DNA of 15,541 bases from an uncultured Chloracidobacterium sp. Its GTDB lineage: Bacteria > Acidobacteriota > Blastocatellia > Pyrinomonadales > Pyrinomonadaceae. Numbering within the stretch: position 1 is the stretch's first letter; every line of letters begins with the position of its first letter. Positions 7,115 to 14,747 of the stretch are shown piece by piece. Under the pieces are notes generated by a model. The model was not told the DNA's origin and did no database searches. It saw nothing but the letters and a program-made list of their open reading frames with translations. Both the position numbers and the translations under genes were made by a program. The DNA is taken from assembly GCA_937941715.1 (NCBI GenBank), contig CALDGX010000081.1, positions 1 to 15,541 on the forward strand, written 5' to 3'.

Positions 7115-7888
7115 CTAAACCGTCATTCCGCCGTCGACGGCGATCGTCTGCCCCGTCACATAGCTTGACGCGTCTGAGGCCAAAAATACGGTTACGCCAT
7201 TGAGTTCGCCGGCGTTACCGACACGCGGGATGACGTTATTCTCTTGTATCGCGCGTTCGTAAATGTCGATCACGGCATCAGCCAGCCGCGAATGAAAAAA
7301 ACCGGGGGCGATAGCGTTGACGCGAATTCCCTGCCGGCCCCAGCTCGCGGCCAGCTCACGCGTCAGGCCGATCAGTCCGGCCTTGCTGGCGACATATCCG
7401 GCGTAGAACGGCCCGTTTGCCGATGAGGTCAGTCCGGCGATCGACGCGATGTTGATGATCGACCCGCTCTTTTGCTTAAGCATCTGACGTCCGGCTGCCT
7501 GAGCGAACAGAAAGCAGCCGGTCAGGTTAACATCCAGCACCTTTTGCCATTGATCGAGCGGCATTTCCTCAGGCATCGCTCCCCACGAGATACCGGCGTT
7601 ATTGACCAGTATGTCGACCGTGCCGAACCGCGTTACCGCCTCATCGACTATGGTCTGTACGTCGTTCGGTTTTGACACATCGCACGTTCGCCCGTCTACG
7701 TTAAAGCCCCTGGCCGTAAATTCGGCCACCGTTTCATTCAGCCATTCGGCACGCCGCGCGCACAGCATCAGGTTGGCTCCCGCTTCGGCGAGCGCCTCGG
7801 CCATTTCTTTACCGATACCGCGGGAACCGCCGGTCACGATCGCTGTCTTGCCGGTCAGGTCGAATAGTTCCTTTACGTTCTTGCTCAT
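7115..7888 (-). CDS. Short-chain dehydrogenase/reductase (classical SDR)
   Basis: A complete 257-residue classical SDR that should oxidise or reduce an alcohol/carbonyl pair with NAD(P)H. Visible are the cofactor glycine motif TGGSRGIG at 19-26, CDV at 69-71 for adenine binding, NNAG at 96-99, and the catalytic tetrad Asn121, Ser149, Tyr165 and Lys169 (YVASK). After these come the RVNAIAPG segment and the C-terminal GQTIAVDGGM. Arg23 in the glycine motif together with ARR at 44-46 hints at NADPH. The pattern is close to gluconate 5-dehydrogenase and FabG-type enzymes, but substrate cannot be decided. It starts next to a 101-base divergent region and runs into the metal permease gene. Confidence 0.93.
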   Translation of the reverse strand: MSKNVKELFDLTGKTAIVTGGSRGIGKEMAEALAEAGANLMLCARRAEWLNETVAEFTARGFNVDGRTCDVSKPNDVQTIVDEAVTRFGTVDILVNNAGISWGAMPEEMPLDQWQKVLDVNLTGCFLFAQAAGRQMLKQKSGSIINIASIAGLTSSANGPFYAGYVASKAGLIGLTRELAASWGRQGIRVNAIAPGFFHSRLADAVIDIYERAIQENNVIPRVGNAGELNGVTVFLASDASSYVTGQTIAVDGGMTV

Positions 7889-7989
7889 CGTTTTCGTCGT
7901 CCGAATAGGATATCACGGCGGGTGGCCAATACCATCGCCGGCGAGGTGCGGTTTGCGGTCGGGCGAGCGGATGCGGTTTAATTGAGCTT
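7889..7989. promoter_or_regulatory. Divergent intergenic region with TGCGGTTT direct repeat
   Basis: This 101-base gap must hold promoters for both the SDR gene (leftward) and the methyltransferase-like gene (rightward). An exact 8-base direct repeat, TGCGGTTT, occurs at 7947-7954 and 7972-7979, 25 bases apart, so both copies would face roughly the same side of the helix. Possible core elements are weak: TTTAAT at 7977-7982 for the rightward gene, and on the other strand TTGGCC with TATTCG 16 bases further on. No Shine-Dalgarno sequence is obvious before either ATG. Confidence 0.35.
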
Positions 7990-8784
7990 ATGGCGAAGAC
8001 ACAAAAGGAACTCGCATTTTTGCGGGATCTGTACATTACCGAGGAATGGACCAAACGCTTTACGGACCTCGTCGACAAACATCTGGACCTCCGCGACTCG
8101 GAAAATATGCTGTACCTCAATGCGGGGACTGGTTTTCACGCGATGGCGGTCGATGAGCGTTTTGGCGAAAAGACCGATATTTTCGCCACCTGTGAGAACG
8201 AGGATATGTTGTCGATAGCCCGTGACAAGGCGGCAGCGATCAGCTCTAAGGTCGATTTTTCGACGATCAGATTTGAGGATGATGCGTTTGACGCGGTATT
8301 GGCAGACGCAACTTTTGCCGACCCGGCCGCGATCGGCGGCGTGATCGAAGACACGGCACGGGTCGCCCGCACGGGCGGTGACGTTGCCCTGTTCCTGCCG
8401 ACCGCGGGCAGTTTTGGCGAGATATTCTCTTTGCTTTGGGAGGCGATGTATAACGAGGATCTGCTCGAATACGGGCCGCTCGTCGAGCGGCTGATCTCCG
8501 GGCTGCCGACCATATCTCACCTTGAAACACTCGCCGCCGATGCCGGCATGGTCAACGTCAATACCGAATCGGCGATTGAGGCGTTCGAGTTCGATAACGG
8601 AGCTGATTTTATTGCCGCGCCGCTGGTTAGCGACTTTCTGATGCCGGTGTGGCTCTCGCCGTTGAACGAGAGCGAAAGGGAACGGGTCCTGGCGAGACTC
8701 GCCCAAAATATTGACTCCGAGGACGGCAAACTTTCCTTCAGATTTACCGTGAAGGCGACGCTTTTGTCAGGCGAGAAGGATTAG
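7990..8784 (+). CDS. Methyltransferase-like protein with a degenerate SAM-binding motif
   Basis: This 264-residue protein has the layout of a class I SAM methyltransferase. A helical N-terminus leads into LYLNAGTGFHAMA at 41-53, in the position of motif I but with Asn in place of the usual acidic residue and His in place of the third Gly. Next come a short strand (DIFATCEN) where the ribose-binding acid would sit, FEDDAFDAVLADATF at 95-109 as motif IV, and RVARTGGDVALFLPT at 124-138 as the post-motif strand. The C-terminal half (LSPLNESERERVLARLAQNI and following) has no recognised motif. It could be an active enzyme, a SAM-binding regulator or a degenerated relative. The ATG at 7990 is the first in frame and the gene stands alone between a divergent and a convergent neighbour. 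Confidence 0.7.
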   Translation: MAKTQKELAFLRDLYITEEWTKRFTDLVDKHLDLRDSENMLYLNAGTGFHAMAVDERFGEKTDIFATCENEDMLSIARDKAAAISSKVDFSTIRFEDDAFDAVLADATFADPAAIGGVIEDTARVARTGGDVALFLPTAGSFGEIFSLLWEAMYNEDLLEYGPLVERLISGLPTISHLETLAADAGMVNVNTESAIEAFEFDNGADFIAAPLVSDFLMPVWLSPLNESERERVLARLAQNIDSEDGKLSFRFTVKATLLSGEKD

Positions 8785-8836
8785 TTGGCGGCCGGGCCTG
8801 CCCTTTTGCCTCGACGTCGGCGCCGTTGACAGAGTC

Positions 8837-9094
8837 TTAGGCCTGTTTGGCCTCGGCGCGTTTACGCATCTCTTCCATCAGATCCTCGTCGCTCATCTGA
8901 TTGATCTGCGGAGCGGCGGCGTTCGAGAGCTTTTGCTGTTCGGCCCGTTCTTCTTCCTCTGCCTCACGCATGCCTTCCTTAAACGCCTTTCGCGATTGGC
9001 CGAGCGACTTGGCCAATTGCGGCAGACGAGTTGCTCCGAAAAGCAGGAAAAGCACCGCGACTATCAGGATAATTTCAGTTGTTCCAAAGTTCAT
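8837..9094 (-). CDS. tatA: Twin-arginine translocase subunit TatA/TatE
   Basis: An 85-residue TatA-family protein that oligomerises to form the pore-like component of the twin-arginine translocase, which exports folded proteins across the inner membrane. It has the expected plan: a short N-terminal transmembrane helix (about residues 5-20, TEIILIVAVLFLLFG), the conserved Phe19-Gly20 hinge, then an amphipathic helix (RLPQLAKSLGQSRKAFKEGM) and an acidic charged tail. Thr in TTEIIL replaces the Pro often seen there. Neither tatB nor tatC lies beside it, so it must work with a TatC encoded elsewhere. It follows pip after a 102-base gap, enough for its own promoter. It converges on the methyltransferase-like gene. 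Confidence 0.93.
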   Translation of the reverse strand: MNFGTTEIILIVAVLFLLFGATRLPQLAKSLGQSRKAFKEGMREAEEEERAEQQKLSNAAAPQINQMSDEDLMEEMRKRAEAKQA

Positions 9095-9196
9095 ACTATT
9101 AAATGCGACGATCTTTCGACCGGATCGGATCTCACACGGGTCAGTGGACGCAAATCACATAATACAGCTATTTACGTCAACATTCACCATAAATTC

Positions 9197-10147
9197 TCAG
9201 TGCCGCGACTTAAATCGGTCCGTCGCCTCGACAAGTGCCGAAATAATGCCCTTTTCCGAGACCGAATGGCCGGCGTCAGGTACAACTATCAACTCGGCCT
9301 CGGGAAACGCAAGATGCAGGTCCCATGCCGACGTGATCGGACACACGACGTCGTAACGGCCCTGCACTATCACGGTCGGGATATGGCGTATCTTGCCGAC
9401 ATTTTCGAGCAGGTAGTTATCAGTCGGAAAGAACGAATTATTTACGAAATAGTGGCATTCGATACGGGCCAGGCTGAGCGCCTCATGTGCGCCTTCCCAG
9501 TGGTCCATTAGGTCTTTGTCAGGATACAGCTTTGACGTCGAGCCTTCCCAGACACTCCATGCGCGTGCAGCCGAGAGGCGGGTTTCTTCGTCATCGCTGG
9601 TCAGGCGTTTGTGGTAGGCGGCAATAAAATCGCCGCGTTCGGCCTCGGGGATCTCGTCGCGGTACCGCGCCCAGTAATCCGGGAATATCTCGGAAGCACC
9701 ATACTGGTAGAACCAGTCGAGTTCCTTGCGGCGCGTCAGGAAAATGCCGCGCAGGAACAATCCCAAACACCTTTCCGGATGTGTAACGGCGTACGCGAGG
9801 CTAAGCGTACTGCCCCACGACCCGCCGAATACATACCACTTATCGATGCCGAACTTGGTACGCAGCTTTTCCATATCCGCGATCAGATCCCACGTCGTAT
9901 TCTCACGCAGGTCGGCGTGCGGCGTTGATCGGCCGGCACCGCGTTGGTCAAACAGTATCACGTGATAGACCGCCGGATCGAAAAACTGCCGATACATCGG
10001 TATCAGACCGCCGCCCGGCCCACCGTGCAGGAACACGACCGGAATGCCGTTCGGATTGCCCACGCGTTCGTAATAGATCGTATGGATATCAGAAACGACA
10101 TACATACCTGAATCAAATGGTTCGATCTCGGGGTAAAGTGTTGCCAT
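9197..10147 (-). CDS. pip: Proline iminopeptidase (serine peptidase S33, alpha/beta hydrolase)
   Basis: A cytosolic exopeptidase of 316 residues that removes N-terminal proline from peptides. The motifs match the proline iminopeptidase subfamily rather than alpha/beta hydrolases in general: HGGPGGG at 41-47 (oxyanion hole), FDQRGAGRSTPH at 66-77, and the nucleophile elbow GGSWGS at 108-113 with Ser110, followed by TLSLAYAVTHPERC. WFYQYGASEIFPDYW lies in the cap, and VQGRYDVVCP holds Asp266 and DAGHS holds His294 of the catalytic triad. Length is normal for the family (about 310-320). The ATG is 32 bases after the asnB stop, so co-transcription with asnB is possible. The functional assignment is firm; a role in peptide recycling follows from the family. 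Confidence 0.93.
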   Translation of the reverse strand: MATLYPEIEPFDSGMYVVSDIHTIYYERVGNPNGIPVVFLHGGPGGGLIPMYRQFFDPAVYHVILFDQRGAGRSTPHADLRENTTWDLIADMEKLRTKFGIDKWYVFGGSWGSTLSLAYAVTHPERCLGLFLRGIFLTRRKELDWFYQYGASEIFPDYWARYRDEIPEAERGDFIAAYHKRLTSDDEETRLSAARAWSVWEGSTSKLYPDKDLMDHWEGAHEALSLARIECHYFVNNSFFPTDNYLLENVGKIRHIPTVIVQGRYDVVCPITSAWDLHLAFPEAELIVVPDAGHSVSEKGIISALVEATDRFKSRH

Positions 10148-10179
10148 ATGTTGATAATACGCCCTGTCACGCTGTTACC

Positions 10180-12090
10180 TCAAACCGTACGCGAGGGCGG
10201 ATCGAGAAACTTATCATACCAGAGCTGAAAGACCAGCAGTGTCCAGAGCTGTTTGTGGTGCGACGCACGGCCGGTCTCGTGCTCGCTGATCAGACGCGCC
10301 ACGTACCCGGGTTCAAACAGCCCCTGCGACCTGAGTCGTTCCGGGGCGAGCAGGTCGTGCATAAGCGGATTGAGCCGGCCCTTGAGCCACTCGGCGACCG
10401 GTATTCCGAAGCCCTTTTTCGGCCGTGCCAGTATCTCACCGGGCAACATGCTCTCGACAGCCCTTTTTAGAATGAACTTGCCGTTCTTACCGCTCAGCTT
10501 GTATTCGAGCGGTAAGCCGGCGGCAAACTGAGCGACGCGCGGATCGAGGAAAGGTGCCCGCGTCTCGAGGCTGACGGCCATCGCGGCCCGGTCCACCTTG
10601 GTCAGGATGTCCTCGGCCATATAGTAATTTATGTCGAGAAACTGCATCTGCTCGATCTCGTCAGCCGCGTCGCAAAGGCTGAGCATCTCCCTTGGTCCGC
10701 GGTAAATATCTCCGTCTGCGGCGTCAAGAACGCCGGGCGTCAGCAGCTGCCGCTGCTCGTCGAGCGAAAACGAACCGAACCACGAGTGATGGCGCTCGAC
10801 CGTTTCGAGATTTGCCGCTCGGACAAAGCGTTTTGCCTTGTAGTCAAAGGACATATTCTTGGTCGAGACCGGCAATCGTCTCACAACCGGCTCGATCAAG
10901 CCGGCCCGCAGAAATTGCGGTATCGCGGTGTATGTCCGTGCCACCTTATGGGCGTAATACATCGGATATCCGGCAAAGATCTCGTCGCCGCCGTCACCTC
11001 CGAGGGCGACCGTCACGTGCTTTCGGACAAATTTAGACAGCAGCAGCGTCGGTATCAGCGACCCGTCGGAGAGCGGTTCGTCGAGCCACGAGCCGATCTC
11101 GCTGATCAGGTCGCCGGCCGTCGAGGCACTCAGTTTTTCCTCGTAATGCTCGGTGTCGAGGTGCCGTGCGACCATCCGTGCGTATTTCGACTCGTCAAAC
11201 GAATCTTCCTCAAATCCAATGGAGAACGTCTTGACCCTTTCGGTCGAATGTCGGACGGCGAGTGCGGCTACCGTTGATGAGTCGATGCCGCCCGAGAGCA
11301 GGATGCCCAGCGGAACGTCCGAAACGAGCCTCATCCTGACAGCATCCGAAAGCAGTTCGTTGAGTTCCGCGGCCGCGCGTTCGAGCGACGGTGTGCCGCC
11401 CTTCTTTGTAAAGGTTTGGTTCCAATAGCGCCGGATAGCGATCTCGCCGTTCTCGACCGTCATTATGTGTGCGGCCGGCAGTTTGCTTATGCCTCTATAT
11501 ATCGAGTTCGGCGCCGGGACGTAGTCATACGACAAATACTGGCGTAGGGCGTCGAGGTCGAGCTCCGGTTTGACCGCCGGATGAGCAAGCAGTGCTTTCG
11601 GCTCGGACGCCCAGAGCAGTTTGCCGCCGAACGTCCCATAATAGAGCGGCTTTTCGCCAAAGCGGTCGCGGGCAATGATCAGCTTTTTTCGCCGCGTGTC
11701 CCACAACGAGAACGCGTACATCCCGTTGAGGTGATCCACAAGGTCCTCGCCGTACTCTTCGTAGAGGTGCGGCAGTATCTCGGTGTCCGATCTGGTGATG
11801 AACTTGTGCCCGCGTTTTTCGAGGTCCGCGCGAACTTCGCGATAGTTATACAATTCGCCGTTCATCATCACGATGACGGACTTGTCCTCGCTAAATACCG
11901 GTTGGTCGCCCGTTTGCAGATCGATGATCGACAGCCGCCGCATCCCCAGGGCGGCCGTATCGTCCAGCCATAATCCCTCAGAATTGGGCCCGCGATGCAG
12001 GATCGTCTCGCACATCAAATGCAGAACCGCCTCGGTGTGGTCCCTTGAGTCAGATTGTTTAAGGTTGATCCAACCGGCGATTCCGCACAT
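10180..12090 (-). CDS. asnB: Glutamine-hydrolysing asparagine synthetase, AsnB type
   Basis: A two-domain amidotransferase of 636 residues that takes the amide from glutamine and transfers it to a carboxylate activated by ATP, normally aspartate. The start is set at the ATG giving MCGIAGW, because Cys2 must become the N-terminal nucleophile of the glutaminase domain. An upstream ATG seven codons earlier would bury it. The glutaminase domain shows HRGPNSEG at 32-39, MRRLSIIDL near 50-58, MNGELYNYRE near 76-85 and RSDTEIL near 100-106. RDRFGEKPLYY at 141-151 follows, and the synthetase domain has the PP-loop SGGIDSS at 266-272 and ALGGDGGDEIFAGYP. This longer AsnB form is common in capsule and exopolysaccharide loci, where it may amidate sugars or other acids. 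The GT2 and methyltransferase upstream on the same strand make that a reasonable alternative to free asparagine synthesis. Confidence 0.93.
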   Translation of the reverse strand: MCGIAGWINLKQSDSRDHTEAVLHLMCETILHRGPNSEGLWLDDTAALGMRRLSIIDLQTGDQPVFSEDKSVIVMMNGELYNYREVRADLEKRGHKFITRSDTEILPHLYEEYGEDLVDHLNGMYAFSLWDTRRKKLIIARDRFGEKPLYYGTFGGKLLWASEPKALLAHPAVKPELDLDALRQYLSYDYVPAPNSIYRGISKLPAAHIMTVENGEIAIRRYWNQTFTKKGGTPSLERAAAELNELLSDAVRMRLVSDVPLGILLSGGIDSSTVAALAVRHSTERVKTFSIGFEEDSFDESKYARMVARHLDTEHYEEKLSASTAGDLISEIGSWLDEPLSDGSLIPTLLLSKFVRKHVTVALGGDGGDEIFAGYPMYYAHKVARTYTAIPQFLRAGLIEPVVRRLPVSTKNMSFDYKAKRFVRAANLETVERHHSWFGSFSLDEQRQLLTPGVLDAADGDIYRGPREMLSLCDAADEIEQMQFLDINYYMAEDILTKVDRAAMAVSLETRAPFLDPRVAQFAAGLPLEYKLSGKNGKFILKRAVESMLPGEILARPKKGFGIPVAEWLKGRLNPLMHDLLAPERLRSQGLFEPGYVARLISEHETGRASHHKQLWTLLVFQLWYDKFLDPPSRTV

Positions 12091-12178
12091 ATTGAGACAA
12101 ATAAGCCGCAAATCAAGGCCGACAGCAACAGACGCAGGGATCAGCTAATATCGCTTCGGACCTGCGCCTGATTGCGGG

Positions 12179-13162
12179 CTAGTTCTTAAATCCGATCTTC
12201 TCCCGTACGGCGTAGATCGCCTTGTCCTGAGATTCGTGATATGTACGCACGAGCAGCTCGGCAAGCAGGCCCATCAGGAAGAACTGCACCGAGATCGCGA
12301 GCATTACGACCGTTATGATCGGCAGCGGTGTAAGTATAAAGGACGTACCGTAGCCAAACTTCAGCACCAGAGCCCATATACCGGCGATCATCGAGATAAA
12401 GAAGGCGAGCATGCCGAACGCACCGAAAACGTACAGCGGCTTGGTGTGATATTCGGCCATGAATTTGATCGTGATCAGATCAAATATGACCTTGACGGTA
12501 CGCGAAATGCCGTACTTTGACTTGCCCATAGTTCGAGCGTGGTGATCGACCGGGATCTCAGTCACGCGGGCGCCGGCCCAACTGGCGTAGATCGGTATGA
12601 AGCGATGCATTTCGCCGTACAGCCTGACGTCCTGTATAACGTCGCGGCGATAGGCCTTGAGCGAGCACCCGTAATCGTGCAGGGGCACATCACCTATCCA
12701 CGAAATGATCTTGTTGGCGATCTGCGACGGTATCTTACGCGAGATCAGCTTGTCCTGCCGATCCTTGCGCCAGCCCGACACGACGTCGTAACCCTCGTCG
12801 AGCTTGTCAAGCAAACGGCTGATGTCGGCCGGGTCGTTCTGCAGGTCGGCGTCCATCGGGATCAGAATATCGCCCCTGGCGGCGTCGATGCCGGCGGACA
12901 TTGCGGCGGTCTGGCCGTAATTGCGTCGCAAGCTTATCACGCGAACGCGATCGTCTTCGTCGGCCAGATCTCTCAAAACCTTTAGCGAATTATCGGTCGA
13001 CCCGTCGTCGACATATATGACCTCGGCCGTTTTTCCGAGTGCGTCGAGTGCCGCGGCGATCTTGGCATGCATCGGCCGCAGATTGTCCTCCTCGTCCAGA
13101 ACGGGGAGAAATAGGGACAGCTCCGGGGCATCTGCTTGTTTATCTTTCTGGTTAGCTTCCAT
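12179..13162 (-). CDS. GT2 glycosyltransferase, polyprenyl-phosphate sugar transferase type
   Basis: A protein of 327 residues of the DPM1/ArnC/GtrB-like group, which moves a sugar from a nucleotide donor onto a polyprenyl phosphate at the inner membrane. The N-terminal GT-A domain shows LSLFLPVLDEEDNL near 15-28, VDDGSTDNS at 51-59, LRRNYGQTAAMSAG near 78-91, and the metal-binding DAD at 104-106 followed by LQNDP. DYGCSLKAYRRDV and the GKSKYGISR segment at 213-221 are typical of this subfamily. Two C-terminal transmembrane helices lie near residues 244-268 and 278-302, as in GtrB/ArnC relatives. The sugar is not predictable. The ATG is immediately preceded by a perfect inverted repeat. Upstream cutC and downstream asnB are on the same strand, with 57- and 88-base gaps. 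Confidence 0.92.
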   Translation of the reverse strand: MEANQKDKQADAPELSLFLPVLDEEDNLRPMHAKIAAALDALGKTAEVIYVDDGSTDNSLKVLRDLADEDDRVRVISLRRNYGQTAAMSAGIDAARGDILIPMDADLQNDPADISRLLDKLDEGYDVVSGWRKDRQDKLISRKIPSQIANKIISWIGDVPLHDYGCSLKAYRRDVIQDVRLYGEMHRFIPIYASWAGARVTEIPVDHHARTMGKSKYGISRTVKVIFDLITIKFMAEYHTKPLYVFGAFGMLAFFISMIAGIWALVLKFGYGTSFILTPLPIITVVMLAISVQFFLMGLLAELLVRTYHESQDKAIYAVREKIGFKN

Positions 13163-13163
13163 C

Positions 13164-13182
13164 GGTTCAAGAACTATGAACC
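13164..13182. promoter_or_regulatory. Perfect inverted repeat abutting the GT2 start codon
   Basis: GGTTCA at 13164-13169 and TGAACC at 13177-13182 are exact inverted repeats around a seven-base loop. On the coding (minus) strand the dyad ends one base before the GT2 ATG, and no Shine-Dalgarno sequence is visible. The loop contains a second GTTC copy that could pair with the same GAAC, giving two alternative folds. It could act as an RNA hairpin limiting ribosome access or as a small operator. The six-base arms are short enough that chance is not excluded. Confidence 0.4.
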
Positions 13183-13192
13183 TTTTAATTTA

Positions 13193-13212
13193 CACTTTTC
13201 GGCGAGAAAGTG
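13193..13212 (-). terminator. Possible weak terminator hairpin after cutC
   Basis: CACTTT at 13193-13198 and AAAGTG at 13207-13212 pair perfectly, and TC/GA extends the stem around a GGC loop with one bulged G. The structure lies about eight bases past the cutC stop. The sequence after it on the minus strand is A/T-rich but lacks a T-run, so intrinsic termination would be weak at best, and it may instead stabilise the 3' end of the transcript. Confidence 0.3.
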
Positions 13213-13219
13213 CAGTGTT

Positions 13220-13960
13220 TCAGATCGCGTCGATCGTGGCTCGTACCCTTTCAGCATCGGTCACCGCACGCAAATATTCCGGCGGACGCAGCGTTCCGCC
13301 CATAAAGACCCTTTCGTTGCGGTGCAGCATACCGCTGCCAACTTCGCCAAAGGCCGTGAAATGGGCCTCCTTTGCCTTTGTGGCGGTGATCACCTTATGA
13401 ATATTTCGTTCGTTAAGATTGCCGCAGGCCATGATCGTGATGCGGTCGCCGGCGTAGCTGACGAGTTCGGCAAGCAGATCGAGGCCCTCGACGGCGGTTG
13501 ATTCCTGGCCCGACGTCAGAATGCGGTCAACACCGAGCTCGGCGAGTTGGTCAACGGCCCGGTGAGCGTCGCGGCAAACATCAAATGCCCGGTGGAAAGT
13601 TACAGCCATCGGCCGTGCAAGCCGGGTCAATTCGCCCGTGCGTGCGGCGTCGATGTCGCCGTTGGCGTCGAGAATACCGATCACCACGCCGTCGACGCCT
13701 AATCGCTTGGCCGTCGCGATGTCGCGCCTCATGATGTCAAACTCAGTTTCTGAATACAGAAAATCACCGCCGCGAGGGCGTATAATGACGTGGAGTTTGA
13801 TGCTCAGCAGCTCGCGGGCGGCCTCAATGGCCCCGTAACTCGGTGTCGTGCCGCCTTCCATCAAGTTGTCGCAAAGTTCGACCCTCTGAGCCCCACCGAC
13901 CTGAGCCGCAACCGCGGACTCGACCGAATCGACACATATCTCGACTGCAATCTCATTCAC
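13220..13960 (-). CDS. cutC: CutC family protein
   Basis: A TIM-barrel protein of 246 residues, full length for the family. Diagnostic blocks are EICVDSVESAVAAQVGGAQRVELCDNL in the first 32 residues, MEGGTTPSYG, HVIIRPRGGDFLYSETEF near 57-74, GVVIGILDANGDID near 91-104 and VTFHRAFDVCRDA in the middle. RILTSGQESTAVEG and AHFTAFGEVGSGM follow near the end. CutC was named for copper homeostasis in E. coli, but its biochemical function remains unsettled, so the copper role is a family label rather than something shown here. The ATG overlaps the methyltransferase stop by four bases, which implies coupled translation. No copper transporter or chaperone gene is nearby. Confidence 0.93.
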   Translation of the reverse strand: MNEIAVEICVDSVESAVAAQVGGAQRVELCDNLMEGGTTPSYGAIEAARELLSIKLHVIIRPRGGDFLYSETEFDIMRRDIATAKRLGVDGVVIGILDANGDIDAARTGELTRLARPMAVTFHRAFDVCRDAHRAVDQLAELGVDRILTSGQESTAVEGLDLLAELVSYAGDRITIMACGNLNERNIHKVITATKAKEAHFTAFGEVGSGMLHRNERVFMGGTLRPPEYLRAVTDAERVRATIDAI

Positions 13961-14721
13961 TCGGGCTTCCTCGCGACCACCACGATCGACACACCGATCG
14001 GGAAATCAAAATTCTTGAGCCAGAACCTCTCAGCCGAAAAGAGCTTGCCGAACAGTCCGTTGAGTGCCGACACGTTGATGTTATTTTCGCTTTCGGGCTT
14101 GATGCCGGTTATCTTCATCAATGTCCGGCCGGCGAGGATCGGAGTAAAAAATGTCCAGTTTGCGTACGTCGCACGCTCGACGATGTATCCCGCCTTTTCA
14201 ATACGTCCGACGATCTGCTTTCGCGTGTAGCGGATACGGTGATGTGAAATGTCATCCTGCACGCCCCACAGCCACATAAATGCCGGGACGAAGAAAAGCG
14301 AATAACCGCCGCCTTTTGTGACGCGGAACATCTCTCTTAGGCCCGCGACGTCGTCATCGAGGTGCTCGATCACGTCGAGTGCGGTCGTCAGGTCAAACGA
14401 TTCGTCGGCGAAGGGCAATGCCTCGGCTAGGCCTTTTTGCACCTTCAGGCCCTTTTGGCGGCAAAACTCAAGTGCGTCGTCCGAAACATCGACGCCCTCA
14501 GCCTCGCCGAACTGCGACAGCATTTCGATATTCGCACCGGTGCCGCAGCCGACATCAAGAATGTTGATCTTTTCGCTTTTTCCGTTGATCCTGGACAGGA
14601 TCTGCCGAAGAAAACCCTCGAGGATGGCGCGCCGGCCTACGAACCACCAGTGCGAGCCCTCGACCTCGTCCATGATGGCGTATGTGTGCTGCTGCATCTC
14701 TTGGGGCAATGCTGCGTTCAT
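13957..14721 (-). CDS. Class I SAM-dependent methyltransferase, HWWF type
   Basis: A protein of 254 residues with an intact methyltransferase domain: motif I ILDVGCGTGANIEML at 54-68, the acidic end of the second strand in EGVDVSDDALEFC near 75-87, EALPFADESFDLTTALDVIEHLDDD near 100-124, and RVTKGGGYSLFFVPA near 133-147. The N-terminal segment MDEVEGSHWWFVGRRAIL is a recognisable feature of methyltransferases found beside glycosyltransferases and lipid-linked glycan genes, so a surface-glycan or lipid substrate is a reasonable guess. A hydrophobic C-terminal part (WTFFTPILAGRTLMKI, VSIVVVARKPE) may sit near the membrane. On the minus strand CAAAAT at 14728-14733 could be a -10-like element close to the ATG. 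The TGA overlaps the cutC start. Confidence 0.9.
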   Translation of the reverse strand: MNAALPQEMQQHTYAIMDEVEGSHWWFVGRRAILEGFLRQILSRINGKSEKINILDVGCGTGANIEMLSQFGEAEGVDVSDDALEFCRQKGLKVQKGLAEALPFADESFDLTTALDVIEHLDDDVAGLREMFRVTKGGGYSLFFVPAFMWLWGVQDDISHHRIRYTRKQIVGRIEKAGYIVERATYANWTFFTPILAGRTLMKITGIKPESENNINVSALNGLFGKLFSAERFWLKNFDFPIGVSIVVVARKPE

Positions 14722-14747
14722 GGTTCTATTTTGCCACAGTACGGCCG

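Noticed and set aside
8794..8807. GGG-CCTG-CCC followed by TTTT after the methyltransferase-like gene, as a possible terminator
   Set aside because: The stem is only three base pairs and the T-run is four, too weak to call.
9095..9196. TTGACG and TATTAT on the minus strand upstream of tatA as a promoter
   Set aside because: They are only ten bases apart, which does not fit a sigma70 promoter, and no better pairing was found.
10154..10159. TATTAT on the minus strand just before pip as a -10 element
   Set aside because: No acceptable -35 lies at the right distance. Read-through from asnB explains expression equally well.
12091..12111. Seven-codon upstream extension of asnB
   Set aside because: It would place residues before the Cys that must be N-terminal for glutaminase activity.
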